DNA from: Micromonospora noduli | GTDB lineage: Bacteria; Actinomycetota; Actinomycetes; Mycobacteriales; Micromonosporaceae | Direction of reading: 5' to 3' | Length of the DNA: 64,000 bases | Assembly: GCF_003264365.1 (NCBI RefSeq) | Contig: NZ_PYAK01000018.1 | Location: 1-64,000 of the forward strand | In this document: positions 8,350-16,937 of the stretch, piece by piece | How the letters are laid out: every line of letters begins with the position of its first letter | How positions within the stretch are numbered: the first letter of the stretch is position 1 | Position numbers and translations under genes: made by a program | The notes under the pieces: model-generated | Database searches by the model: none | The model's input: only the letters and a program-made list of their open reading frames with translations | What the model was told of the DNA's origin: nothing

Positions 8350-9380
8350 CTGCGGCTGCCGTCAGCCCACCGCGCGCCGGTCTCGGCGAACCGCTCGTCA
8401 AGGTAGCGCGCGGACGAGTTGAGCCGCCACATGGTCCCGCGTGCGATGCCGATGCGCATGGCCTCGGAGGTCGCCGCCGGCTTCACCACGTTGTGGAACC
8501 ACCCGGCTGCGTGCTGGGAGTCGACCGTGATGTGCAGCCTGTGGTAGGTGATCCCGACCTCCGGCAGCCCCAGTCGCTCCCATGCGCGCACGACGCACAC
8601 GAACCGGTCCGGCACCAGCCACTCGGTCATCCCGAGGTATCCGACCGCCTCGGCGTACCGGCACCGGTAGCGCGACAACATCACCGCGAGGTTCCCGGAC
8701 AGCAGCGCCGTGCCCGTGAGCTGGTCGGCGACCTCCTCCTCCCGCACGTCGAAGACCTCGAAGATCCGTCTGAAGAGCGTGGTGTGCACCTCGTCCGGCC
8801 GGCCGTTGCCCATTTCGTCCCAGTAGTTCGCCGCGATCTCCAGCTTCGCGGCACCGTCGGTACCGACCTGCATGAGGGCGAGCAGGTCGTCGAACCTCGC
8901 GTCGATGACCGACTCCTGGATCATGTACCGACGCAGGTCCTCGGAGTCTGCGTGGTTGCTGATGAAATCGGTGTAGTAGGGATGCTTGTACACCCGGTGC
9001 TGCTTGGCCAGCGCCTTCAACCAGGAGACGTAAGCGGCCGGTTCGGTCGGCATGCCGTCCAGCAGGCCGGCTTCGATGCGGGCATCCTCTGCGGCGCCGG
9101 TGGCCGACTCCACCAGGCGGGCGATCTCGTGAATCACGACCGATCCCTCAGCGCTTGGTTCACCCGGAGCGATCCGCAACCCGAGATCATAGATTCGGGC
9201 GAGGAGCTGTTGCTGCTGCAGAAATGCATCCGGGTCACCGGCGGTAGCGCGGTCGTTCAGCTCTCCCACCCGTTGGAGAACCTGTTCCCGCAGCTCACCG
9301 CGCACCGCCCGGTCGAGCTGATCCGCTGATATCGACAGCCAGTCCGAGATGTCGTCGACGACAGAAGCTGTTCGTTGCAC
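8346..9380 (-). CDS. Haem-oxygenase-like diiron oxidase (SznF-type HDO)
   Basis: An HDO-superfamily oxygenase of 344 aa. All seven carboxylate/His positions of the SznF-type diiron site can be placed: E156 (YMIQE), E189 (YWDEMGNG), H199, E253 (GMTEW), and H283, D287, H290 (HITVDSQH). The E-to-H interval of 10, the E-to-H interval of 30 and the HxxxDxxH triplet match the spacing I recall for SznF. SznF N-hydroxylates the guanidine of N-methylarginine; other HDOs cleave C-C bonds (UndA, BesC). With amidinotransferases nearby, guanidine or amine N-oxygenation is a reasonable inference. Start is GTG 9380 with gggggt upstream. It lies in an operon between the molybdoenzyme (36-base gap) and the DapF-like gene (4-base overlap). 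Confidence 0.85.
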   Translation of the reverse strand: MQRTASVVDDISDWLSISADQLDRAVRGELREQVLQRVGELNDRATAGDPDAFLQQQQLLARIYDLGLRIAPGEPSAEGSVVIHEIARLVESATGAAEDARIEAGLLDGMPTEPAAYVSWLKALAKQHRVYKHPYYTDFISNHADSEDLRRYMIQESVIDARFDDLLALMQVGTDGAAKLEIAANYWDEMGNGRPDEVHTTLFRRIFEVFDVREEEVADQLTGTALLSGNLAVMLSRYRCRYAEAVGYLGMTEWLVPDRFVCVVRAWERLGLPEVGITYHRLHITVDSQHAAGWFHNVVKPAATSEAMRIGIARGTMWRLNSSARYLDERFAETGARWADGSRR

Positions 9381-9416
9381 GGTCGTACCCCCATGGAAAT
9401 AATGTGTCGTCTGATA

Positions 9417-11513
9417 TCAGTCTTGCGGCGCGGAGGGCTGCCATTCCTCGACCTCGACGCGGTTGTCGTGGTACACCGCACCGCCGCCCATGTCGGCGTC
9501 CCGCTCGTTCACCGTCGCGTTGACGGTCGAGCCGCCTGTGAGCTTCATCCAATGGCCCTTTGTGGTCGCTACGACTCCGCTGCGGACGTGTGCGGAGGCG
9601 TGCGCGGTGGAGACGAATGAACCGCGGTCGTTGAAGACCACGACCGGTGTGCCGTCGGTGAGCCCACGAGCCGCCATGTCGTCCGGGTGCAGCTCGACCC
9701 GTGGCGGACCAGCCCGGCGCCGCAGTTCCGGCTTGTTGGCGAAGACCGAGTTGAGGAAGAAGTGCGAGGCACCGGCGATCAGCGAGAGCGGGTACCGCGC
9801 GGCCAGTTCCGGGTCGGTCGACTCGCGTGGCGGCGTGTATCCCGCCACTGCCTCGAACCCGGCCTCCACGGCTCGCTCGGACCGGAATTCCAGTTTGCCG
9901 GACGGTGTCGGGAAGCCGTCGGCGAACGGCACGAAATCGGCCGGATAACTCAGTCTCACCCACCCGTCTCGGCGCAGGGACTCGACATCGATACCGTCCA
10001 GCGATGGATGGTCCGAGGCCAGCAACTGGGCCGCCATCTCCTGGTCCGAATCGTAGAGTCTCGGCTCGGACAACCCCATGTGCCTGGCGATTCGGCGGAA
10101 CGTCTCCGTCGTGGACAGGCAGTCGCCCGGAGGGACCGTCGCCGGCTCGTTCCACGCGATGTACATGTGGCCGTAGCCGTCGAGGACGTCCAGGTGCTCG
10201 GTCTGCATGGTCGCGGGCAGCACGATGTCGGCGTAGTCGGCGGTGTCGGTCTGGAAGTGGTCGACGACCACCGTGAACAGGTCCTCGCGGGCGAGCCCCT
10301 GGCGAACGCGCTGCTGATCGGGGTTGCTGACCACCGGGTTGGCCCCGTACACGAACAGCGCCTTGACCGGCGGGGTCAGGTCGAGGAGGTTCTGGCCGAG
10401 CCGGGTCATGGAGAGCCGACGCACCGGCGCCGCACGCAGGTCGCTGCGGAGGAGAGCCTCCCGGTTCCCGCCGAAGTACCCGTCGGTCGAGTAGGTGAGG
10501 CCACCACCGAGCCTGCCCCAGTCACCGGTGACGCCGGGCAGGCAGGCGAGCACGCGGACGGCCGCGCCGCCGCCCGCGTGGCGCTGCATCCCGCTGCCGG
10601 CGCGGATGCCGGTGGGTCTCGTGGTGGCGATCCGTTCCCCCAGCTGCTCGATCTGTGCGCGGGAAACGCCGGTCAACTCCGCGGTCCGTTCCGGAGGGAA
10701 CTGCTCGATGCGGGCGTGGAACTCGGGCCACCCCAGTGTGTGGTCGGCCAGGTAGCCACGGTCCGCCCCGCCGGCGGCGACCACCACGTTGAGCAGGCCC
10801 AGCGCGAGGGCGGCGTCGGTACCGGGCCGCGGTGCCAGGTGTTCGTCGGCCTGCTGGGCGGTCCTTGTGGCCACTGGGTCGATCGCAACGACGTGCGCGC
10901 CCTGCTCGCGTGCCTTGTTGATGAACCGCCACTGGTGATGGCTCGTGGTGAGGGTGTTGACGCCCCACAGCAAGATCAACCGTGAGTGGGCCAGCGACTC
11001 CGGATCGATGCCCCGGTGGGTGCCGGTGGCCAGGTCCGCGCCGACCAGCCCAGCCGCCGAACAGATCGTCATGTCGTGCTCGGAGGCGCCGAGCACGTTC
11101 CACAACCGTGCGCCGGCCTGGCCCTGGAGCCCTTGGAGGTACCCAAGGTTGCCCGTTCCCTGGTACGGCCAGATCGACTCGCCGCCGTACTCGTGACGAA
11201 CCCGGTTGAACCGTTCGGCGATCTCGTCGAACGCCGAGTCCAGGCTGATCCTCGTGAACCTGCCGGTGCCCTTCGGACCGGAGCGACGCAGTGCATGACG
11301 GAGACGATCGGGTGACGCCGCGTGGTCGAGGTACTGGTTGACCTTCACGCAGAGAGTGCCGTGGGTGAAGGGGTGCTCGGGGCGACCGCGCAACGTGACG
11401 GCGACACCGTCGCGGACGCCCACTATCCAACTGCAGGCGTCCGGGCAGTCCAACGGGCATCCACCCGCAACCTCACGGTCGACCACAGTGACACGTCCAC
11501 CCGTCGCCTTCAT
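9417..11513 (-). CDS. Molybdopterin (bis-MGD) oxidoreductase with one N-terminal 4Fe-4S site
   Basis: A 698 aa DMSO-reductase-family enzyme. The N-terminal cluster motif is Cys19-x3-Cys23-x3-Cys27-x27-Cys55 (GGCPLDCPDAC...GTLC). It is followed by the catalytic domain (ICSAAGLVGADL, LLWGVNTLTTSHHQ, FVYGANPVVSNPDQ, ADIVLPATMQTEHLDV) and the C-terminal beta-barrel molybdopterin-dinucleotide domain (MAARGLTDGTPVVVFNDRG). There is no Tat signal, so it is cytoplasmic, and there is no dedicated electron-transfer subunit beside it. It overlaps the 2OG oxygenase gene by 4 bases. Members reduce S- or N-oxides, nitrate or formate-type substrates. Placed next to an N-oxygenase, an N-oxide or N-hydroxyguanidine redox role is inferred, not shown. 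Confidence 0.88.
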   Translation of the reverse strand: MKATGGRVTVVDREVAGGCPLDCPDACSWIVGVRDGVAVTLRGRPEHPFTHGTLCVKVNQYLDHAASPDRLRHALRRSGPKGTGRFTRISLDSAFDEIAERFNRVRHEYGGESIWPYQGTGNLGYLQGLQGQAGARLWNVLGASEHDMTICSAAGLVGADLATGTHRGIDPESLAHSRLILLWGVNTLTTSHHQWRFINKAREQGAHVVAIDPVATRTAQQADEHLAPRPGTDAALALGLLNVVVAAGGADRGYLADHTLGWPEFHARIEQFPPERTAELTGVSRAQIEQLGERIATTRPTGIRAGSGMQRHAGGGAAVRVLACLPGVTGDWGRLGGGLTYSTDGYFGGNREALLRSDLRAAPVRRLSMTRLGQNLLDLTPPVKALFVYGANPVVSNPDQQRVRQGLAREDLFTVVVDHFQTDTADYADIVLPATMQTEHLDVLDGYGHMYIAWNEPATVPPGDCLSTTETFRRIARHMGLSEPRLYDSDQEMAAQLLASDHPSLDGIDVESLRRDGWVRLSYPADFVPFADGFPTPSGKLEFRSERAVEAGFEAVAGYTPPRESTDPELAARYPLSLIAGASHFFLNSVFANKPELRRRAGPPRVELHPDDMAARGLTDGTPVVVFNDRGSFVSTAHASAHVRSGVVATTKGHWMKLTGGSTVNATVNERDADMGGGAVYHDNRVEVEEWQPSAPQD

Positions 11514-12211
11514 GGCGCCAAGGGTTCGCTGTCGAGCACCGCCTGCTCGTACTCCTCACCGTACTTACCCCGTGACCAGCGCGAGAACGCAGCGATGATG
11601 ATGTCGCGGTGCCCCTCCTGGCCGGGGGTAGCCGGATGCAGATCTGTGACGTCGTGTGCGACGGCGCGGTCATCGAGCAGCGCAGCCTGGCCAGGCTGGA
11701 CGGTGCCACGCCAGAACGGCTCGGAGGAGTCGAGGGCCTTCCACAGCCGCATCTCACCCCCGGCCACATTGTGCCTGTTGAAGACCAGGATCCCGACGTA
11801 CTCGTGCCCGTCCCTGTGGACGCCCTCCGGGGTGACCAGCCCGGGTTTCGCCTCCGTGGCGCGGCTGCGGTTCTGATGAACGTTCACCTGCCAGCTCTCG
11901 GAACGGTCCAGCGGCAGACTGGCGGCCACCGCGTGCACGTAGGGGAGGAAGTCGGCCTGCAAGGGCTCGTACTCGCGCAGGATGCCGCCCGCGACCGTGT
12001 TGTGCTGGCGGGACTGGCTGTAGGCGCGGTGCGCGAGCAGCTCGAACGACCAGGCGTCGGAGGTGTGGTCGAGCTTGTACTGCGAGAAGCGCTTGTAGCG
12101 CGTCTGGTTTCCCATGTAGACATCGAGCGGGAGATTGTCGTAACTGTCCAGCACCTCCCGCGAGATCGGAGGCAGATCGATGATGTCATAACCGTCGGCG
12201 AGTGTTGACAT
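11510..12211 (-). CDS. 2OG-Fe(II) oxygenase, amino-acid hydroxylase type (PF10014-like)
   Basis: A 233 aa oxygenase resembling the IDO family (free L-isoleucine hydroxylase and relatives that act on free amino acids) and clearly distinct from the CarC-like enzyme. Visible features are QVNVHQNR, the iron-binding HRDG (H132, D134), GGEMRLW and the distal His186 (VAHDV) with Arg202 (GHRDIII) for 2-oxoglutarate. ATG 12211 has ggaagg five bases upstream; longer in-frame extensions lack a site. It heads the operon 2OG - molybdoenzyme - HDO - DapF-like. Likely role: hydroxylation of an amino-acid precursor such as arginine, ornithine or proline. The substrate cannot be read from sequence. Confidence 0.82.
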   Translation of the reverse strand: MSTLADGYDIIDLPPISREVLDSYDNLPLDVYMGNQTRYKRFSQYKLDHTSDAWSFELLAHRAYSQSRQHNTVAGGILREYEPLQADFLPYVHAVAASLPLDRSESWQVNVHQNRSRATEAKPGLVTPEGVHRDGHEYVGILVFNRHNVAGGEMRLWKALDSSEPFWRGTVQPGQAALLDDRAVAHDVTDLHPATPGQEGHRDIIIAAFSRWSRGKYGEEYEQAVLDSEPLAP

Positions 12212-12499
12212 GCAACCTTCCGTTCTGTTCAGCAGTGTTCGGGAGAAGTGCCGATTGACCGAATCGGGGTGGCGGCGAGATGATTCAGGGGTCGTCGTTG
12301 TCAACCTGATTCGTCGCCGACTCGTTCCTCGTCCTATGATGACCTAAGCATCCATATCGGACTATGCGAATAGTATTCATTGGACCTCGTGGGCGTCAAG
12401 ACCGTCCGTACGAAACTTTGCTTACCGAAAATGTTCAACGGCAAAAGGACGCCCGGAAGCCCGCGATACCGCTAGCATCGAGGACCGCCGCCGACCTGA
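12212..12499 (-). promoter_or_regulatory. Upstream region of the 2OG-molybdoenzyme-HDO operon
   Basis: These 288 gene-free bases probably carry the operon promoter. A minus-strand TTGACA occurs at 12304-12299 without a clear -10 at the right spacing. An inverted repeat (ccgatt gaccg aatcgg, 12251-12267) lies between it and the start codon and could be an operator or a leader hairpin. The segment 12330-12440 is AT-richer than its surroundings. No short gene is seen. Confidence 0.35.
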
Positions 12500-13537
12500 T
12501 CAGAAGTACCTGGTCAGCTCTCCCCGGCGCCGGATGTCGAGAGAACAGCAATGCAGTCCGCCCCCGAGGGAACGGCCGTGCCGGAACCGCACGGGTACCG
12601 GCTCCACCCCGGCCTGTTCCAGCTGACGCATTAGGGAAACCTGGGTGGACGGGACGAGCACACGATCCGGGCCGAGCGCCAGGAGGTTCATCCCGACCCA
12701 GCGAGAAGCGCGTGGCCAGTCGAAAGCGAAACCGTCATCCTCGATATCGGTGACCCACAGTGTCTTCCAACTCTGCAGCGGGCTCGGTATCATTTCGGGC
12801 TTCATTTGAGAGGCATTGGCCAACAGCAAGCCCGGCCGAAGGATGTGCAGTGTCGTGTCCACGTGATCGGCGCAGATGGACATCTCGTGCACCGTGAAAT
12901 CCGGCCCCAAAGCTCGCTGGAGCCAAGTCGCACCTCGCCGGTTACCGGTGCTGCTGACGTTGAAGAAAATGTCGTACCCGCATCTCAGGAGGTTTGCGGC
13001 ATCGAACAAGGGTTCATCGTCGGCAACTACGGAGGCATTCGACTCGTAGATGTACGTGGAGTCAGGCAGCCTCGGCTTCGGTGCCGACAGCCATCGAGCT
13101 CCGGAATCGAAGTACTCGCGCAGCAGGTCGCGAAACGGGAAGACCTCGAAGTACCGGGACCGCATCGGCATCGGGACCTCGATCAGCATGTCACCGATGA
13201 CCGACAGGCAGTCTCGCGGCATGAGCGCATGCATCGCGACGGACGCCCAGTTCGGTGACGAATACTGCTGTCCCGGCACCGGGCGTTCGGGGCGTCGAAC
13301 GGCGACACCGTGCGACTCGAGTACCGCGGTGAGATCGCGAAGGTCCTCTTCCGCTTCGTCGACGACTCGATCCAGCATTGCGCTGGGGATCTTCTCGCGC
13401 TCCGCCTCGTCGGGTCGTTCGAAGAAGTGGCGGAGGGAGGGGTCCACGGGCGGGGGGGTGAAGCCGACGGCTGTGCCCAGCACGACCTCCTCCAGCGGGT
13501 CCCAGTCGTTACTGCTCCACACAGCGTTCACGGTCAT
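12500..13537 (-). CDS. Amidinotransferase (AGAT/StrB1 family), paralogue 1
   Basis: Transfers an amidino group, classically from arginine, to an amine. The 345 aa protein keeps the family active site as I align it to human AGAT: MPRD (Asp109, guanidinium binding), Asp189 in YDIFFNVS, HVDTT with His225 and Asp227, and the nucleophile Cys330 in GLHCCSLDIRRRG. ATG 13537 follows gagggg at eight bases. It is a close paralogue of the gene at 15100-16134, about two-thirds identical by eye, indicating duplication and divergence within the cluster. It stands alone between two gaps (288 and 139 bases). It may make a guanidino acid or guanidinylate the beta-lactam side chain. SxtG and CyrA are precedents for secondary-metabolism use. 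Confidence 0.9.
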   Translation of the reverse strand: MTVNAVWSSNDWDPLEEVVLGTAVGFTPPPVDPSLRHFFERPDEAEREKIPSAMLDRVVDEAEEDLRDLTAVLESHGVAVRRPERPVPGQQYSSPNWASVAMHALMPRDCLSVIGDMLIEVPMPMRSRYFEVFPFRDLLREYFDSGARWLSAPKPRLPDSTYIYESNASVVADDEPLFDAANLLRCGYDIFFNVSSTGNRRGATWLQRALGPDFTVHEMSICADHVDTTLHILRPGLLLANASQMKPEMIPSPLQSWKTLWVTDIEDDGFAFDWPRASRWVGMNLLALGPDRVLVPSTQVSLMRQLEQAGVEPVPVRFRHGRSLGGGLHCCSLDIRRRGELTRYF

Positions 13538-13676
13538 CGGCAATCCCCTCGATCAGGTGGCAGTAGCCGGGCACGTCCACGCCTTTGAGGTCGCGCGCAG
13601 TTGGATCAACGCCCACCGGCGTCAGAATTCCGGGGCTGTGTCAGTTCGGGAGCCGGGGTCTCGGGCGAAGACCGCT

Positions 13677-14387
13677 TCAGCTCACACGGACGCGGTCGCC
13701 GAACCGCACCGAGCCGGCACAGATGACTTTCGCGTACACCCCGAAGTTGGTGTTTCTCCCCTTGGCCAGCACCCGGAGGACCTCCTTGTCGCGGGGCACG
13801 CCCGGCTGCGGCAGCGTGACCGTCACGCACCGCTCGGTCTGCTCGGTGATCTCAAGTCTCGTGGTCTCCCCGATGGACACCTCGCGGCCGATCCAGTCGT
13901 CCTCGAATCCCGGCCCCCACTTCCCGGCGATGACGATATTGGGCCGGAAGCGGGCCACCGGGACCACGGTTCCTCCCGGCACCTCGGCCGCCAGCGCGGT
14001 GAGGGACGAACGTGAGATCAGGTGGACCGCGCCGATGTCGAAGTGAGGTGTGCCCGACTCTCGGGCGGCCCGCACCGGCTCACCGGCCAGCGCCGTGAGG
14101 GCCGCGTCCAGGTCGGGGTCGCCGGCAGCCAGCACGGCGCCGGTCGGCGTGTGAACCTCGACGCGACCGTGGCGTGTGCGCGCCGCGTAGGCGAGCAGGC
14201 CGTCGAGGCGACGGACGTGCTTCCAGGTCTTGCAGCTGCCCACCCGCCCATCCGGGAAGGTGGCGGCCCACTCGCGGTCGCCGGCCATTCCGCGGCCGTC
14301 CAGCCGTACGTCATCGACCGTCTCGCCCCGCATGGACTTGAACGGATACCGGTAGAGCGCTTCGACTGTCGCCTCGACAGCGGACAC
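13677..14387 (-). CDS. mARC-like MOSC-domain molybdenum-cofactor protein
   Basis: A 236 aa protein with the MOSC N-terminal beta-barrel (LYRYPFKSMRGE, GDREWA) followed by the MOSC domain. It includes RFRPNIVI and the conserved cysteine in TERCVTVTLPQPG, the residue that coordinates Mo in mARC and YcbX. mARC-type enzymes reduce N-hydroxylated amidines, guanidines and hydroxylamines. That is striking in a cluster holding two putative guanidine/amine N-oxygenases. GTG 14387 has gaaggag upstream. It lies 44 bases downstream of the LysE gene in one minus-strand transcript. It has no fused ferredoxin domain. A resistance or detoxification role is an alternative. Confidence 0.85.
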   Translation of the reverse strand: MSAVEATVEALYRYPFKSMRGETVDDVRLDGRGMAGDREWAATFPDGRVGSCKTWKHVRRLDGLLAYAARTRHGRVEVHTPTGAVLAAGDPDLDAALTALAGEPVRAARESGTPHFDIGAVHLISRSSLTALAAEVPGGTVVPVARFRPNIVIAGKWGPGFEDDWIGREVSIGETTRLEITEQTERCVTVTLPQPGVPRDKEVLRVLAKGRNTNFGVYAKVICAGSVRFGDRVRVS

Positions 14388-14431
14388 GAGAGACTCCTTC
14401 GCGCGAGGCCCGGACGGTTGGCCGGGCCGGG

Positions 14432-15052
14432 TCATCGGTCGAACAGCACCAGGCTGGCCAGGGCGATGAGGACGGCGCTCGACAGGTAGTTGAGCGCACG
14501 CCCCACCCGGGGACGTGTGGCGATCTTGGAGGCCAGGGTGCCTCCGGTCACTCCGACGGTGACGTCGATGGGCAGGGCGGTCAGCGGAACGATCAGGCAA
14601 AACCCGATCAGGACCAGCAGGCCCGGATCGTCGAGACTGACGATGATTTGCGGGACCAGGGCGAGGAAGAAGGTGACCGTCTTCGGATTCGTGCCCTCCA
14701 CCACGAAGCCCTGAAGGTAGCTGCGCAAGCCGGACACCCTGGCCGGTCTCTCGGTTCTTACCGTGAACGGCTGGTCACGGAGCCCAGAGATGCCCAGATA
14801 GAGCAGGTACGCGGCACCGGCGAACCGCAGCACCGTGAAGGCCAGCTCGGACGAGGCGATCAGGGCGGACGCGCCGATCGCCGTCAGGAGCGCCCACATC
14901 GCACTCCCGCTAGCCAGCCCGAAGGCCGCGAACACTCCGGCGATCCGCCCGTTGACGACGCTGCGCGACATCACGTAGAGGATCGACGGCCCGGGGCTCA
15001 GGTTCAGCAGGAACGCACTGAGAGCGAACGAGGCAAGGATGGTGAGCGTCAA
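14432..15052 (-). CDS. LysE/RhtB-family amino-acid exporter
   Basis: A 206 aa inner-membrane protein with about six hydrophobic segments and the family N-terminal signature LNLSPGPSILYVMSRS, plus GTNPKTVTFFLALVPQ in the second half. LysE-family proteins export basic or neutral amino acids. Beside arginine-handling enzymes it may export the product, a guanidino amino acid intermediate, or excess ornithine/arginine. The start is TTG 15052, 47 bases after the amidinotransferase-2 stop, in the same transcript. Confidence 0.88.
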   Translation of the reverse strand: MTLTILASFALSAFLLNLSPGPSILYVMSRSVVNGRIAGVFAAFGLASGSAMWALLTAIGASALIASSELAFTVLRFAGAAYLLYLGISGLRDQPFTVRTERPARVSGLRSYLQGFVVEGTNPKTVTFFLALVPQIIVSLDDPGLLVLIGFCLIVPLTALPIDVTVGVTGGTLASKIATRPRVGRALNYLSSAVLIALASLVLFDR

Positions 15053-15099
15053 CTTGCTGGCCTTTTCTGCTCAGGAAAAACGTCGCCGGCGCGACGGAG

Positions 15100-16134
15100 T
15101 CACAGGTACGTCTCGAGTCCGCCGCGCCGGCGGACGTCCAGCGAACAGCAGTGCAGTCCGCCGCCGAACGTGCGGCCGTGCCGGAAGCTGGTGGGGACCG
15201 CGGTGATGCCGGCGTTCTCCAGCTGCTTGATCACCCGGGTCTGGTTCGCCGGCACCACGACCGTGTCGGGGCCGAGGGCCAGAATGTTCATGCCGACCCA
15301 GACGGACGCGCGCGGCCAGTCGAAGGCATAGCCGTCGTCCTCTGGTGTGTCCACCCAGATGGTCTTCCAGGACCGCAGCGGGCCGGGAATCCGATCCGGG
15401 GTGAGGCGTTCCGAGTTGGCCAGCAGCAGCCCCGGCCGCAGGATGTGCAACGTCGTTCCGACGTGATCGCTGCAGATGGAGATCTCGTGCACCCGGAAGT
15501 CCGAGCCCAGCTGCCGGCGCAGCCAGGCCGCGCCCCGCCGGTTGCCGGTGTTGCTCACGTTGAAGAAGATGTCGGTCCCACACCGGAGCATGTTGGCCGC
15601 GTCGAACAACGGCTCATCCTCCGCCACGACCGAGGCACCAGGTTCGTACACGTAGGTCTCGTCGGGCAGCAGGGGCTTCGGCGCCGAGAACCAGGAGGCG
15701 CCCGCGTCGAAGTACTCCCGGAGCAGGGACCGGAACGGGGCGGTCTCGAAGTAGCGGGCACGCATCGGCATCGGCGCCTCGATGACGCGGTCGCCGATCA
15801 CCAGCAGGCAGTCCCGTGGCATCAGCGCATGCATGGCGACGGATTCCCACTCCGGAGTGGCGTAACGCCGGCCCACGGTGGTCGTGTCCGGACGGCGCAC
15901 CCGTACACCGGCACTCGTCAACGTCTCGGTCAGCTCGGCGAAGTCCTCCTCGGTCTCGTCCACCACGCGTTGCAGCGTGCCGGCGTCGATCCGCTCGTCC
16001 CCGGCGTCCGCCGGGGGCTCGAAGAAGTGCCTCAGCGAAACGTCCACCGGAGGCGGGGTGAGGCCGGCCGCGGAGCCCAGAACGACCTCCTCCAGCGGAT
16101 CCCAGTCGTTGACACTCCAGACGGTGTGCGTCAT
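15100..16134 (-). CDS. Amidinotransferase (AGAT/StrB1 family), paralogue 2
   Basis: A 344 aa paralogue of the protein at 12500-13537 with the same architecture: MPRD (Asp108), CGTDIFFNVS, His224 and nucleophile Cys329 in GLHCCSLDVRRRG. The difference is in the His motif. Paralogue 1 has HVDTT, but here it reads HVGTT, so the acidic residue equivalent to AGAT Asp305, which grips the guanidinium, is Gly226. That suggests a different donor or acceptor, for example an N-hydroxyguanidine. The ATG shares one base with the SDR stop (TGATG) and has aaggag upstream, so it is translationally coupled to the SDR. An inactive scaffold copy is possible, but the nucleophile is intact. Confidence 0.9.
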   Translation of the reverse strand: MTHTVWSVNDWDPLEEVVLGSAAGLTPPPVDVSLRHFFEPPADAGDERIDAGTLQRVVDETEEDFAELTETLTSAGVRVRRPDTTTVGRRYATPEWESVAMHALMPRDCLLVIGDRVIEAPMPMRARYFETAPFRSLLREYFDAGASWFSAPKPLLPDETYVYEPGASVVAEDEPLFDAANMLRCGTDIFFNVSNTGNRRGAAWLRRQLGSDFRVHEISICSDHVGTTLHILRPGLLLANSERLTPDRIPGPLRSWKTIWVDTPEDDGYAFDWPRASVWVGMNILALGPDTVVVPANQTRVIKQLENAGITAVPTSFRHGRTFGGGLHCCSLDVRRRGGLETYL

Positions 16135-16904
16135 CACTGCTCCTTGGGTTGACTCGGGCGGAAGCTGAGGCCGAAGGGCTGATCCGTGGGCATGAGCTCG
16201 ATGAGACTCACGTTGACTCGCTGAGGCTGGGAGATGCACCACTCCACCGCCTCGGCGATGTCCTGCGGGGTGAGCGGGTCGCTACCGTCGTACAAGGCGT
16301 CTGCCCGCTCCTGATCCCCGTCGAACCGGGTCAGAGCGAATTCCGTACGGGCCATGCCGGGGGCGATGCAGCTGACGCGGATGCCGCTGCCCTCCAGATC
16401 GGTGCGCATGTTGAGACTGAGCTGGTGGACGAATGCCTTGGTGCCGCCGTAGACGTTCCCACCGAGGTAGGGATACACCGCGGCGATGGAGCCGATGTTC
16501 ACCACGTGGCCGCGGCCGGCGGCCAGCATGACGGGCAGGGCCGCGCGGACGCAGTGCAGGAGCCCCAGCACATTCGTGTCGACCATCTCGCGCCAGTGGC
16601 GCAGCTCGGCGTCCTGGATCGGGCCGAAGCCCTTCGAGAGACCGGCGTTGTTGACGAGGACGCCCACATCGGAGAACGGTGCGGGCAGGTCGCCGAAAGC
16701 ATGGGCGACGGCGTCTCCGTCCCGAACGTCGACGGTCAGCGGATGCACCAGGTCGTGGCCGAGGCGGTCGGCGAGCTCGGTGAGCCGTTCGGTGCGACGG
16801 GCCAGCGCCACGACGGGCCGCCCGGTCTTCACCAGTCGCTCGACGACGGCCCGGCCGAAACCCGACGACGCGCCGGTCACTATCGCAGAAGGCAGGTCTG
16901 TCAC
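16134..16904 (-). CDS. Short-chain dehydrogenase/reductase (YdfG-like)
   Basis: A classical SDR of 256 aa: NAD(P)-binding TGASSGFG, NNAG, active-site Ser in NIGSIA and the Tyr-Lys pair in VYGGTK. The tail (NVSLIELMPTDQ) resembles YdfG-type 3-hydroxy-acid dehydrogenases. An Arg-rich segment (LARRTERL) after the second strand suggests NADP preference. GTG start at 16904 with aaaggg upstream. It is transcribed between the GNAT (33-base gap) and amidinotransferase 2 (one-base overlap). Likely role: oxidation or reduction of a hydroxyl/ketone on an amino-acid-derived intermediate, for example after 2OG hydroxylation. Confidence 0.9.
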   Translation of the reverse strand: MTDLPSAIVTGASSGFGRAVVERLVKTGRPVVALARRTERLTELADRLGHDLVHPLTVDVRDGDAVAHAFGDLPAPFSDVGVLVNNAGLSKGFGPIQDAELRHWREMVDTNVLGLLHCVRAALPVMLAAGRGHVVNIGSIAAVYPYLGGNVYGGTKAFVHQLSLNMRTDLEGSGIRVSCIAPGMARTEFALTRFDGDQERADALYDGSDPLTPQDIAEAVEWCISQPQRVNVSLIELMPTDQPFGLSFRPSQPKEQ

Positions 16905-16937
16905 TGTTCTGTACCCTTTCCCGTAGGCCGACGACCG

